Source of the DNA: Bolinopsis microptera
Lineage: Eukaryota > Ctenophora > Tentaculata > Lobata > Bolinopsidae
Assembly (NCBI RefSeq): GCF_026151205.1
Contig: NC_087074.1
Coordinates: forward strand, 7,247,726-7,311,725
DNA length: 64,000 bases
Direction of reading: 5' to 3'
Both the position numbers and the translations under genes were made by a program. This document shows, one piece after another, positions 28,401 through 43,400 of the stretch (positions are counted from its first letter, which is position 1; each line of letters opens with the position of its first letter). The notes under the pieces are model-generated. The model made no database searches and was not told the DNA's origin. It saw only the letters and a list, made by a program, of their open reading frames with translations.

Positions 28401-31400
28401 CCTTTTATTTTGGCCTCTCCGTAAGCATCGAGATTTAACGTTCTTTTGTCTGTAGATTCTCCCTGGTGCCCGATATAGACGAGCCCTGATCAGTGCTCCT
28501 TCATAAAACACATTGTTAAAAGTAAAGAGTCCAATTATGCTAATAACTGGGTCGGCTCATTGCTAATTCCATTATCAACAGGCCCATCACTCCCCTTCAT
28601 ACCGACTGCCGTTCAACCATTGAACTCCTTCATAAAACACATTGTTAATAACAAATAATTACACTTAATTACAGTAAGTTAATTAACCGAGAGAGTGGAA
28701 GAATTTGCATCTTGTTAATATTCATGTTTTTGGTGAATAAGTGGGACAAACAAGTTGTGGTGTGTCCTTTGTGGAGCGGGGAGGAGGGGAGGGGGACTAC
28801 ACTCCTTCATAAAACACATTGTTAATAACAAATAACTACACATACACACCACAACAGAACCCTTATATCTCACTTACATACCTACACATCTACTACTGAG
28901 ACCGGCTTATCATTATTTAATATATTCAGTCTAAACTGACCTGCAACTGTCATTATATTGACTATTAGACTAAAAGCTGCGTTGTTCCTTAATTATTTTA
29001 TTATTGGGGTGGTGATTATCGTTTATTGAGGGTGGGTTAAACTGTACAGACGATAGAATTGAGCAGGACAATAACTCCCTCATATGAGCCCTGTCAGGGG
29101 TAGTGTACAAACTACTGCTAACTATAACAGCATGTAGGCCACCCGCCACAGGGACAGGGGGAGGGGGTAGAGGATACGGCGAGCAAGAGGGGGGAGAAGG
29201 AGAGGAGGAGGGGAGGTGGAACTTGTACCAGAATTAACATATTGTTGGTATTATTATGGAACAAGTAGTCTCATTGTCCTTTAATTGCAGTATCTACTAG
29301 CTGCCTTGTTATTGTTATAAGCGATTGTTAGCAGGTTGTTGAGATTCCTTTCTGAGAGTAGGATATTATTCAGGGGCACCACTGCAGATCCTCTTATCAG
29401 AGATAACATAGAACCAGAGACAAACCAGATAATATTGTTATATCATAATTACTAAATAGTCGGTAGTGTAAGTGACCGTTATTGGGGAGGGGAATTTGCA
29501 AGTCTATTCCGACTACACAATCAGTGAGGGAGGCAGTGGTATTTCTCAAGTCTGCAATTATATTGGGCTGTTTGGCTGTTTCTCTGAGTCTGGATTACTC
29601 TGAACAGTTGGCATTGATCTCTGCTAGCCATAACTATGAAACTTGGAGATCAGGGTCAATATAAACTAAATGTGGTGGAAAATAAAGATTTTATGAATTT
29701 GATAGTGGGGAGTTTCTAAAGAAGTGTTTTAAGATTAGTTTCCTGAACATTGTATCAGTGTTGGTGTCTTCCTGCCTTTATATTTACCAACTTGGAGAAC
29801 GATCAGCCCAAAAATTACCCCTTTATGTAACTTCAGATTTAAATGGAAATTTTCATTAATAATGAGCATTTTCAGATATGAATTTTACCCTAGAGTAGGA
29901 GATAAACTATTTGGTATATTTGAGTGTAGCGGAATTCGAGAACTGGTCACGAGGGTAGAAGTCACGAGGGCGAAGGACTCGAGTGCATCATTAGTTGGAG
30001 ATTTTACCTAATTTATAATTATTTCACATTCCAGGGATCACACACGGTTTTGAATTTTCATTAAATTCCCCTCAAAACAAGTTTCAAATACGAATTTGAT
30101 CCCAGAGTAGAACTTGGTGGGCCAGATACACGATAGATTGGGAATTTAAATTATACACTCAAGTACCTAACGGCCAGAATAACCCTTACTTTACCCCTAA
30201 AATGTGAAATATCAAAATAGTTCCTAATTTGTACTACATATTTTGAATCACGAATGGCTGTCAGGCTCCAATCTAACCAATATCATTAAAACTCCTCCAC
30301 CATCTCCGTAGACAGGATGGTTTTCTTCAGAACGTCCTAACCGTCCTCTGAGTAGAACTGACCTCTAGTTCTGCTAACTGTTAGTTTCTTCACCTACTCT
30401 TCTCCCGGCGTTTCTGCTACACTTCAGACAAACACAGAGTATTTTATAAAGGAGCATGTCTTTTTTATGGCGTTTGGTTGAGCCGCGCATCTTGAGGATT
30501 GAGTTGTGAAGTGAGGGTCAATTAGTTTAAGACTTCGTAAAACTTGGTAATGAGACATCAGGGTCACGTCATGTGACTGCTAATCACTAGTTTTAGGTTT
30601 ATTTCAAATTTATCAGTACTATGTAATATGTGTCACAATGTGGTCTTATCAAACATTAAAACTATTCAAATATTCGTGCATATCGGCACACCTTATCATA
30701 GCTAGGACACGTTATCGTCTTATCAGTAATAAAATTTGATAAAGCTGACATATATCTCATGATATATTGTGATCCGAAAAGAAATATCTCGAACATAACA
30801 CATTCTTCACCAAGCCTCTTTTTGGTAGGGACAAACAACAATTTTACTAAATTTCCTCCTCCAGTTTTTGAAGTAAGCTCCCAGACTCTACAGCTATCTC
30901 TTATTAAGTTCTCTGTTCATCTGATATTGTAACAAATGTAAGTTAACCACTAAGTACTACAGCTGCATCTTGTTAGAATATTATAGATTACCATTCTCCT
31001 CCTCCTTATCGGCCACTCAGCTCCAATTATAAATCATATCACCTGTCTTTCTCTCTGTAAATATCATTTAATCTTCTTGGGTCCGTCTGTTTGAAGTCTC
31101 GCGCAGCCATTTCTGCACGTGCACATTCATGGTACTTTCTGCACGTGCACATTCACGGTACTTAATGCACGTGCACATTCACGGTTTTTTCTGCGGACTT
31201 TACCGCACACAAGATAGGTCAAAGTAAAAGGTCCTAAAATGGAGACCACTTCAAATTGAACTATAAATTGTCTCCTATCAGCTAAGAAGTGAGATCTGCA
31301 GAGTCTTCCTTTAATCAGCACGTGTACCACAGAACAGGCACATAAACAGTTGAAACAAGTAATATCTGAGACCGATGGTACTGCTCACCACGTGACTGTA

Positions 31401-34400
31401 TAAGTGTTACCCGGTGGTTGTTCTGGTCGAGTGAACGATGCGTCCTGATCATCACCCTGGTTACTGTTAGTAACCACTAGTAACCACTAGTAACCACTGG
31501 TAACCATTTACCTACCACAACTACTTTGGAATGATATATAATTCTATGATTGGAAGATGAAATTAATTGTCGGGTATCTACCCGCACCTGTAATTCTAAG
31601 TGCTGGCTCGTTAAATAGTTCCAGGCTGTTAGAAGTTGTTCCGCAGATAATGAAGGTCAGGAGGGCGATCGTATTGATTTGGTCCTAGTAGCAGCTGATC
31701 TAAGGAGACTAAGTGACATATAAGGGATGAGTTTTGCACTTGAGGATGATCTTTAACCATTATAATAATTGAGCTCAGTGATTCCAGAAAGCGTCTATAA
31801 GTTCAGCACGGAGTTGTTACAATCACGGAGTGTGTCTGAAACATGACTCTAACTCTCCGGCAATAATGTTAGAACAATATGTAACATACTTCTACCACCA
31901 GCATCTCCCGATAATGTGATATCTGTAACTATTATTATTATATGCTGGTGATTGACAGGAGGGATCTGGTAATAATATCGGCACTCTCACCGCCTCCCTC
32001 CAGTTAGAGTTAACCATGTGTTCAGTAGAGCACAGTGAACACCCCTCTTCTTTTTACCGACCAGCCCCCCACAATACACACTTGGTACTGTCAGCCCTCC
32101 TAAACTGCCCTGTCATTCTAATTCAAATTTGATAATAGTTCTAATTTTCGGATCCAGATGTTTTGTATAATCGGATTTATCCACGATACAACTAGCCTAA
32201 TCGGTCCTTTGACCTGAAAAGGTCAGCTGATCTCGTAACAATCACGTGACGAAGAGATCTCCCCACTAAGTGGCAGGATTGTGAAATGAAGCCCGCTGAT
32301 TGGCTGAGCAGTGAGCAGGAGGGGAGGTCTGTGAAACTCTAGGTATAGTCGTAGTACCGGGCTCCTGTCACAAACTTCACCTTGTATCACCACGCGGTGG
32401 TGGTGGTATCCCTGCTAAATGCTAACTACTAACTAGGGGGGGGGGGGGGGGGGGGGGCTGTTCTAATCACCACCACACATTATTCTGACTAACTAGAGGA
32501 TTGTTCTAATTAGAATTGAAGGAGATGTGTGCTGCCCTAAAATCAGTGATAAGGGACGTGTATTACAATCGAATAGTGGATGTCTGAAATTGATAACTGT
32601 TTTGAATAACAAACTGTCTCTGGTTCGGGGCCCTTGTCTAAATTGTTGTGTAACTGCTGATTAACCTACATTACATTATCACGACTACCATTATCTAATA
32701 GTAAATGAAGATTACTGCAATCTTTATTCTCGGGATTAGTTTCGTAATGGTGGCCACTGTAGACCACGTCACATCACGTGTCATGACGTCACATCACGTG
32801 TCATGACGTCACATCACGTGTCATGACGTCACATCACGTGTAATGACGTCACATCACGTGTCATGACGTCACATCTTTTGAAATGACGTCACATCATTTG
32901 ACATGACGTCAAACTATATTCCAAAGCGTTGTAAAACCTAACCCGTACATCCTTTCAGAGGCACTATGCCACCCCAAGCCGTGGGGACGACTATCAGACC
33001 GAGGAAAGCTGATCTACTGTTTCATGAAGCTGTGGTTGCTTCTCCCGGACGAGCGAAGACTTGCTCCTTTCAAGGAGGAATCTCTCCAGAGATTCAGACA
33101 GATCCCAACTCAGGTTAGTGGATTTCAATAATCTCAATTCTCATTGAACCACCATCCAAATTACTTTCTTATGAAAATCCTTTTTCTCATTCACAGTATT
33201 ACTTCACGTGGCATGACCTGATCACGTGACGATACTATCACCTGATGATGAGTTCCTCCTCCAATACGATACCCCGGCCTCATTACAATACAACTACTCG
33301 GAAGCGGGATTATTATTTGGCCTACCGACTACCGTTTAACTACTAATTCGGCCTATGACCGCTGAGAAACACTACTCACAATTCCGCGTCTCTCAGTTAA
33401 TTGATAATATTATTAAAACGATTTAACCTTGAAATGGCGGAAATCAATTCTCAAGCTGCTCACCGGATTATTATTGATCGATTTTATTGCTCATTTGATA
33501 TTTAAAGATGAACATGTTGTGCAGATGAAACCATTTCAACCATAAATCCAATCTAAACTGTAAATCCAGTAAAGCTATATTTCCCTACTACCTAAGGGGT
33601 TACGGAGTTTAGTTCGTTGAACTTTCCTATCTGATGGGAATATCCTCTCTTTGATCTAGATTGCAACACGTTCACTTCGTTACATAATTCTACAGGCAAA
33701 CCACTACTAACAGCTTATCCTGCTGAACTGATGTTCCTGTATTATATAAAACCTTTTGGGAGATATTTGTTGAGTTTAACAAAATGCCTGCTGCTCTGCT
33801 TAACCAGGCATTAAAATGTACGAACTTATCTGTTCCAGTAAGACTGTTGAAGTGTAACGAATTATTAATAACAAGTATTTTTACAGTATAAAGTAACACG
33901 TGTTAAGTTGCTTCTCTACCCACGATACAGTACACGTGTATCAACTCACACCGACCTAGAAACAGTGTGGGTAACCATAGTAACACTGCTCACCTCCAAC
34001 TAGAAACTAACACTACCCTAATCTGCTCCAGCTCTTCGCATCAATAAACACTACTTAAGCAGGGGTAGTCTAATCGTTATCCTCCCTCGTAGTAGACTAG
34101 AACTGTGAGTGAAGGTAGTGTATCCAGACTAGAACTGTGAGTGAAGGTAGTGTAGCAAGTGTCTCCCACTCTCGACAAGTACCCTATAGTAGTCAGGAGC
34201 TACTTTAGATAGCTTTGTAAACCCCAACCCGATACTCACCCTGCAATTAGCGTCTCTTTCAGCAGCTCTGGTATCGCCAGTATTTATTGGTGATATTGTA
34301 ACTAGCTGACTCCGGGCGAGTCTGCGCTTGGCCGTGGTGATTGTTGCGTGGCGCGTTTCTAGGTCCGTTACTAGGCAATGGATGCGCTTGATAGCTCTGA

Positions 34401-37400
34401 GGACTCTTTCAAAAGGATATCTTCATTCTAGAGAAAATTTAATCTACAAGTATAAGCTGGGTATTCACCAGAATCTGCAATATTATTTAGCAAATTGTGC
34501 GATGTTTCCATTCCTCGGTTGCAACATTGCCAGACGTCACGGATTTTATATCAGAACCTGTTTTCATATCAAATAAGTGTTAACGTGGTCTAGACTCTTC
34601 ATTAGATCACATGGGCTGTGATCCTCTCTCTGATTGGTCCACAGCAGGAATACTGCGCTGTGATTGGCCGAGAGGGGGACTATTGGTTGGAAGGTCGGTG
34701 AAGTGAATGAGAATGATTTGCTCAACACTTCACCGTTCATTGTAATCTAATTACTTGAAATATTCGCCACTCGACTGTGTCCTGTGTTGCAGGCTATCAC
34801 GACAGTGCGAATTGCGAGAGGACCAGTAACTGACCAGTAACTGGTAGTGACCAGTGATCTGGTTTAGTTGATGGGCTAATCGTTATCAGGATGTGTATTT
34901 GTATAGACCCCTCTCCATTATCACCCTCCCTCACTCCTGCGTCTGTAAACTACTCCGCCCACCAATAAACACTCTTAACACTGTTAACTCCACCAATATT
35001 ATACTGTATCGAGTATCCGCGTGTGAAAATTGGTAAATAAAACACCACGTGACAGTTGATAAAGTCCCACGTGTGTGTCTTGATAAACTGACCATGTCTG
35101 AAACAATGCTATTTCTAACTCAGTTCTGGTTCTAACATCCTGATAATGGAATGAGTGGGGTATGTATTTCATATGGGAGCCTGTCTGGTATGGGTTCAGT
35201 AATACCACGTGATATCAGAAACAGTATGAGTTGTGCGTTATCACGCGGGCGAGATCACATGACCGACTCGTTAGGGCCAGACTGACAATGCGTTAATAGT
35301 TTAAATCTATTATATCTCCCACTTTGTATTACTTTTATCACTACCATCAAGTCCAGCGAGCCTTGTCAACCCCGTCTGAGGGGAACAGAACATGAAGTGA
35401 GAGTGTCCGGATAAATCAGACCTACTGTCAGAGCAGATGTACTTCATCTTATTTATGCTATTTACATGTGAATTTTGAAACCAGGAATCAGGAATCGGGA
35501 TACCACCAACCATCACATTTTTAGTTATAGGATCATCCCTCATTAAACTCACCAGCTCATAACGATAGCACTATAACTCCATAATATTGTTCTTTATTAA
35601 CTAAGATAACACTAGACTAACTCAGATAACACTATATTAAGTCAGATAGTAAACCAATAAAGCTCACTAAAACTAGTCTGATAAACCAGCCTCTATCAGC
35701 CCCTCTAACCAGTCTGTTAACATCAGTATACTAACCATCCTCTCTCTCTCTGCAGGCTATACCAGTCTTAGAGCACGAGTTTAAACTCTACAAAGGAGCA
35801 CCCCCCAAGATGGTCAAGGAAAAGCTTGCGGAGGATCTAGGCTTGGAGTACTGCACTGTAACCAATTTCTTTTCTCACTGCCCTTCATCCAACTCTCTCT
35901 TTAAAAACGATGGTTAGTTAGTTTAAAGTTAAAAGTTATATTATAGTGGCGTTCCTTGATTAATTGTTTGCCTCGACAGATTCTGTGATAGCTTAACCGC
36001 TGCTGTATTCATAGATTTTCGGGCGAAGGTTTGTCTTTAAAAGTCAGAATTAGTACCACAGTCGACAGATATCTGATAGTTCATGTCAAGTTTCCTTAAT
36101 TGAGTTACACATAAACTGGGGGTTGAATGGAGTAACTATCAGCAATGCCAACCTCAAATGATTCGGCTTCACAGAGCTTTAAAAGTCCTTTCCTCTAAAG
36201 TGACAATACACAAAGTAAGTAACAGATAATAGAGCCAGAAATAGAGACTCTGATAACTCCTCACCTACCGTCCTATCACTCTCGTCATACCTTTTGTAGC
36301 ATTGTCCTCCTCAATTCCTCATCAACTAGTCAATACCTTCCCCTCCTGCTGGTAAAATATAGCTTACCTCATCAACTAGTCAATACTCTCCCCCCCCCCC
36401 CCTAAAATATAGCTTATGTGCACACTGGTAAAGCTATGCAGCGCTTATCTGACCTTCACCGATACTCCAAATAACACCGAAAATCAGCGTTAACATTTTG
36501 GTATGCAGAGTTTGTTAGTGGATAAAAGTTAATAAAAGGAATGTATCTTGACTCGGCGGTTATTTTAAATATGCGTGGTCACTCGATAACGTAAACATTT
36601 AAACCTAACCTTTGATTCGTTAGAAAGTGCTAAGTAAACCACCATGACCTGTTCGACCCAATTCAGACTTTTGAATTAAACATATACAATGAGGTCTGAT
36701 CTTCTTGCAGCTTGACTCGCCAGTAATTTGAAATGTGCGTGATAACTAAGGTTAAGTTATAAGTGATAGAACGTACTGTTCACTAACCTCCACAGTGCAG
36801 AACTACAGACCAGCTAACGAACTAATAGTAATCCCCGACCTGAAAATATGTTCTCATTTCTTGTAAAAACAAATGTTAACACCAGGTATTTCGAGATCTG
36901 TTTGAGTCTGCGCCACCCCTATCATAGCATCATAAACATCCCTACTCCTTTATAATAGTGTTGATTGGCAGTCTGTTGACTGTGTACCGCCCATTAGCTA
37001 CTAAAGGTCGGCGCCCACGTGATAACGCGCAACTCCACCGATAATAACATTACCTAGCTACTAAAATCATTATCCACATAACAGTAAGAATACAGTGTTA
37101 TACAGTGAATAGCACGTTATTATCCATAATGTGGTGGTTTTATCAGAGGATCTGAAACCGTAAATCTGATTGACGTGGAACAGTTTACAGTTCGTAAGAA
37201 AACTGCTATTGTTACCAGGTTAAGTCTCAGTATGGAGACTAGTAACCACGTTAATCAGGGTGAAACATTACAGACAGTATCAAGGTTATGAGTATATTAG
37301 AAATACTGTAAAAAACAGTATTAAAACTATAAATCTAATCGTCCTCTTTATTTCAGTGACATACAGTTCGTGCCTGCCCACCATGGTGAAGTACCCCTCC

Positions 37401-40400
37401 CCAATGGACACCCTGCACAGCTTCAAACCTGACTTCCACCCCCAACTACCCCCTCTGAGCCCAATGGGCCGGGTACCGGGGCTCAGTCCTCTACACACTC
37501 TCACTGCTCTTCATAGCCAGGAGCTACAGGTACGTTACTCCAGATAACTTCCTCAGAGGGGGGCTATCTGTGGGGCTTGGTGCTCACAGATTAGCGCTTA
37601 TAAATAATACATAGCGTAAACAACATAATCGGTTAATTCCTCCTCAACAATCTTTCTCTTTTACTCTTTTAGAACCTGCCAAAACGTTTTCACAAAATTA
37701 AACTCCACTTTGCCAGATTATAGCTTTGTCCCAGTCCCAGATGTTTATACCCTCCCACTATCTAAATACTCAGCAGGCAGCACCTATCTAGATTCCTAGA
37801 CCCTACTTAGTAGACCCCTAAAGTTCCATTAAATTTCAGAACGGCTTACTTGGACGATCCAAATCGTTCTTATTAGACGCAAACAAAGAACTGGACACAC
37901 TGAAGATTGTCGCTGCTCTCAAGAACAGACTAAGACTATTAAACATCTCCCTACACACCTTTATTGACAGCGTTCTGTTGAGGAAACACAATGGCACCAT
38001 GGTGAGTTACACAGTGGGTAATCTAGTGGGTAATCTATTGAGTAATACTCACTACTCACTACTCACTACTCGCACACTCTCTGAGGTCTGAGTATGTAAT
38101 GGTAGATGATGCTTTACTAAAACAAGAGTGAGATATGGATGAACTCTTCAAACCTCGTTACTACCAAACAAGCACCCCTTATTGGAAATAGTTTTGAACA
38201 CCACATTCTGGATAACACGATCAAATAGATAAGAATAAGTTTGTTATCTCTACTTAAAATGATACATATACTTGTACGTGAGCTACAACCAGGACGGACA
38301 CTAATAACGCACTATCCCCTGCAGGTGACCCTGAACGATCTGCTGCTTCACCCCCGACCCTACATTACACTAAACCCGCACCAGAAGGAAGTGTTCCTCA
38401 CCATCAACCACTGGCTGGATAGACAACCGGCTGAACAACTCGCTTCTATCTCAGCTTTCAAGCCTTTCGGTGAGGATTCTTTTGTCTTCTCTGCAACTTT
38501 AATCTCTATCATATACTTGGACTTATTGAGCAATCTGAAGTCTGAATAATCCTGACATGTTCTACAAATACCACTCTGACATTACCTCCCTGTTCCTCCA
38601 CTTAATATTACATATATTTCAGACTCGTTGTTGTTCAGCAGCATGGAGATGACAGAGATTCAGAACATCATCTCCGAGACTCACAAGTTTCTGAAGCAGT
38701 ATAATCTATCACAGGTATCCACCAATAAACTCAGCTCTTCATAAGCTTGACCCTCATTCGTCGTACCTTATTGGTCCGAAATAAGTTTTCATTCTCTCAA
38801 CTTTTATTGCGAACTTTCAATTGCTGAGCGAGAGAACGAATAAGATGAATGAAAACGTACCTATCAATGATCGAATAATTTGCAAAGATTTCATTTTTGA
38901 ATAAATCTATTTTTTTAATAAATTCCCTGGCTTCTTATAAAGCTTCGAAATGTTTGAAAACGAAAGTTAAATCTAACGAATGATACGTAGATTCATTTTC
39001 TCACTAATTTATCTACCCCCTGTTTCACTTTCACTAACCCTCTTTCTCTCCCCAGGACAGGTTTGCTACCAGAGTACTCTCAGTCAGACCGGAGGTGTTG
39101 CAGGACCTTTTCAACTCAGCTCCCCGGACCTGGACCCAGCTGACTCACGAGCAGAGGAACATCTGCCACATCCTGAGGGAGTGGATTAATGACAAGGACA
39201 AGTTCGCTCTCTTCCTCGACAGCCAGGAGAGGTGAGAGAGAGAGAGAGAGCACACTTTACTTTTCAATATTCAGTAATATTCAGGATAACTTTCACTGAC
39301 TGTTTTATCGCTTCTTTTACGTGGAAAACCTTTCATAAAACTTCTAAATTCTGCAAGTTTCAATGGGCCTTATCGGCCAATGACCTTATCGGCTAGATCA
39401 GCATAAAATATCTTAATATTGTAACATTCAGCAGTGCATTAAAAGTGTTATATTTACCCCCTTGATCTCACAATGGTAGATTAAGCTACTGTGAAGATTC
39501 AGGCATTTTAAAACTGCTAATTGAGATAATAAGGGCGTTTATTGGCCTTATTGAGAAAGAGCAGTGGACCATTATCTGGGTAGACTACTCGACTGGATAG
39601 AAGGGCCGTGATAAGGTTCATTTAATGGGAGACGGACAAATTCCACCGTAAAAAGCACGGTAGTAGCGCGGCAGGTCCCTTGTATTGAGGGTGTTATTGG
39701 TAATAAGAGGATTATGTGAGGGGTTTTAACAGTCTCTTTTCTCCCTTATCAGCAGCACGCCTAACTGTTCCGATAGTAACGCAACAAATCTAATTACCCG
39801 GATTATTGCAATTTTAATTCGGGGTATTTAGAATAGGGCTCAACGGTTATCATCACTTTCCAATAAGATGGTTCGTGATAAGAGGGTAAAGTGAGCGGTT
39901 CCGTGATTTTTAACACTGCACACAGCTGCATTGTTCTTCGGAACTGAACACGTGCGCTGAATTCATGGTCGTCACGGTACTGTTCACTACTGTATCCGTG
40001 ACATCTAGCCTCCACGTGAAGGGCAAGCCGATAAAACAATCCGTGAACTTGACGATAACAACCGATAAGCAGGTTTAAACCAACCAGTCACCTGTTTACC
40101 TGGTCACTTACTAACATTATGTGTTTCAGCAAGTCTCCTAAAGTGTCCAGAACGTCTCCCTTGCCCAGTGGTAGTAGAACCGGGAGTGCAGCTAACCCCT
40201 TTATCTTCCCCAACACTTCAATGGTGAGTTTAACAACTAAATATTTCCGATCTACTTCATGTACAGTTTACAACTGGTTTCTGGTCCGTCCAGGTTCAGA
40301 CACGGAGTTGTGGAGCTTCTGGTGAGGCCCAGGAACTGGTAGCGGTCTGGTAGAGGGAATCCTCCCCCCCCCCAGTCTCCTGTCACGTGTTAACCACGTG

Positions 40401-43400
40401 ATAATAAGGTCACGTGATGTCCAATAACCGGTCGCAGGGTTGACTCATAACGGCGCGCGCATGGTCCTCCTTTATTGGAATTACGCTCAGAATGATTGAA
40501 AATCCCTCCCACATCTTTGCGTCTTAAACAAAACATATATACAGTTCTCGGAGTTGAAATTGTGATTATAATTTTAACAGAGTCTTTTGAAATCCCAACA
40601 AATAACGAATGTCCTGCCCCAGGTAAAAACGACACTACCAGTGATAACATCCAGCCTGCCTCTTAGTTTGAGCAGTGGAGTCTGTCTTAACAGTGGAGTC
40701 AGTACTCCCTCCGTCCGCAGTCCACCTACAACTATCATCCAGACTCTCGCTACATCCTCCACCAGGTATGTTTTTACCACTTTTACCACTTTTACCACTT
40801 TAGCTACTGCTTACTGGGTTGTATTTGCCACTTAATACCACAGTCACCCACATTTCACGACACGATAGCTATTTCAAAAGATCTTTAGAACTTCTGGTAT
40901 GCGACAGTAACAGTTACTAAATACATTACTTCTATTAGCTGAACTGCAAATCTAGCCAACAATAAGGGTCGGAACTGTACTGCTAAGTTTTCAGCCCGCT
41001 TACTATTTGGCATATCTATCACCCTATCCCAGTATACATTTCACATGGCCCCTTTCCCTGCTCCGAATCTCCATATTCGCATTAATAATACAGCAATGAC
41101 ACCTACCTAACGGCTCCCTCCCAAATATTGACAAATACAGTGCTTATAGTTCTATTAAATCTATACCTGTACCTCTGATTCGCTGCCGGTGGTCCCCGAG
41201 TTTGACGAATTGTTGGCTATTTAGAGTAGAGCACGGCTGGAGAGTAGTGAAAAGGAGAAACATTAACAGTTGCTACATTAAATGTCAGTAGTGCTAATCT
41301 TACCTGCAATTAAATTAGCATCAATTGGAGGTATACATTAAGACAGCCAGAGACTGTGTCACCACGTCGCACCCCCTATTTTACAGTGCCTAATTGGGTT
41401 ACTAGATATATCTATATTTTGTTGTGGCCCCACGGGGCTCAGACGCGTGCACTGCTCCCCGCAGATAGGCACTACTAATTAATTTAATGGACACACTTAC
41501 TACTACTAGATTAAATAGGGGACTTGTAAGGCTTTCAGTATGGAAGCTTTCTAACGACAACTTGGGGCTAATGAAGATTGACTTTTCATCCGCCGATATT
41601 AAGTCCTGAAAACGTTTTGACCACTGATTTTAACCACAAATTTAATAAAAGGATTAGGTAAGGATCCGGGTTAGCGTTTTGTTAAAACAAGACGTGTCTA
41701 ATAATCATGAATATTAAGCAGGGGTGTAGGAATAATACCCCTGATATTAAGGGCTTGGTACTTTGGGCTAAGTTGTAGCTCACATTGGAGCGGTAAAAGC
41801 CGAAGCTCCTCACTTATTTGTGGTAGGATCTGCAAAATAAAGTAGATAATTCTCAGCTAGATAATGTGGTAATACCAGTATTATATCCACAGCATATATC
41901 CACATACACAGTTAGCATTATATCCACATGGTAGTCCTATTACTTTAGTGATATAAATACGGTGCTGATACTTTTAGCAAGTTTTCTCTCCTATTGTCCT
42001 GCCTTATAATATAACCCGCTGCTTAGTCTCAAATACTGGCGAGAACTGCGAAGAAGAATAATCCCAGATACTGTGTGCAGAGGTAGACAATACTCCTTCC
42101 ATCCCATGATTGCATTAAGAGTGCAGATAGTTTACTGTACTAGCTTACTAGCTATTATACTGCAAGGCTACTAGCTGCGTATTAAGTGCGTGGTTACTTG
42201 CTGCGACCTGTGAATTGTGATGAGTAGTTGCCACAAACTTCTCGTGAGGCTAGTGAGTTGTAATTGTCTTATTATCCTGTCTGCAACGTGTAGATTTAGT
42301 ATACAGCATGTGGTAAATAACACGTGTCTTATTTTGACGTTGCAAATAAAATCTGTGACGTCACGCGACGTGAAGTGTGACGTCTCCCGTCACGCCACGT
42401 GACGTCATAAGATGTTCGAGAATACTCCGTGTTTTTTTTTGCATCCTGGCTCGTGCCTCCAAGAAATGGGCCGAATGTGAAGACTGCACATGCGCCAACT
42501 GCGATCTGAAGTCCTTACAATAAATAACTAAATTAGACCCTTACGTTCGATTGTTAAACCTGATTCTTGAAAATTCTGTTAGATTTGACGAGATTAACAA
42601 AAGAAGGAGGCTTGTTAACAGGATGTTAATCAAGTGTAGAGAATTAAAGGAATCAAATTAATGAAAATACTCTGATTTTCCGGCCATCATCAGGTGTTTG
42701 TGACTGACCACGTGACACAGTACTTCTTCCTGATTGGAGGGCCAGACTCGGCTGTGGTCGCTGATTGGCTAACTGTGGTTTCTATCAGACAGTGTCTAAC
42801 TTGATTCCATAAAACAAGAAAACACCTAGCCACTGAAAATCTGGGTATTGTTTAGCTTTTACTCGAGTACTATTCCCTGAGAGCAGCCTCTACTTTATAA
42901 GTGTAGTGAGGACAGGATTAATTTTAGGAACAAATTATGAGAATAAATCAATCAGTTGTAAAACTCTATCCCTCATCTGATTACCGTGGTTATTATTATC
43001 ATTACCATTGTTAAAAAGAGAATCTCACCCACACCCTTCTCAGAGAGGGAGAGAGAGAGAGAGAGAGAGATGTTTTTACAAGTTTACAGTGTCTTCGTTA
43101 GAGCGTGAAATGTAATTATGGTTGAAAGTTTGGATCTATCTTTGGTGGCTTATTCTGTTCGTGTAACCATTACAGGTGGAAAGTGTTATAGAGCGCTGTA
43201 GAGCCTGAGATACGTGCTTAACCACTGGCAAACGCCCCTACAATACTCGAACACATATTCTTCCAATACTTGCAACACTTACACATATACTTCCAGTACT
43301 TACAACACTGATAAATACTTACAATACTTCCAATACTGATAAATACTCGGGGGGATTGTACGAGGTTTGACCCTCCCCTCTTGGCTTTTGTTAAGATGTT

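Larger units (their letters stand above)
19139..32958 (+). other. CUT gene intron 7, 13.8 kb
   Basis: The largest intron splits CUT2 before HPKPW. It holds most of the repeats of the window: the 21/18-bp E-box array, a 31-bp CCAAT array, the 737-bp palindromic element, 7-, 29- and 36-bp minisatellites, a 22-base G run and the CRE/E-box array that ends 48 bases before exon 8. Purine-rich G tracts lie near 29150-29218. I found no hidden exon. Confidence 0.6.
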
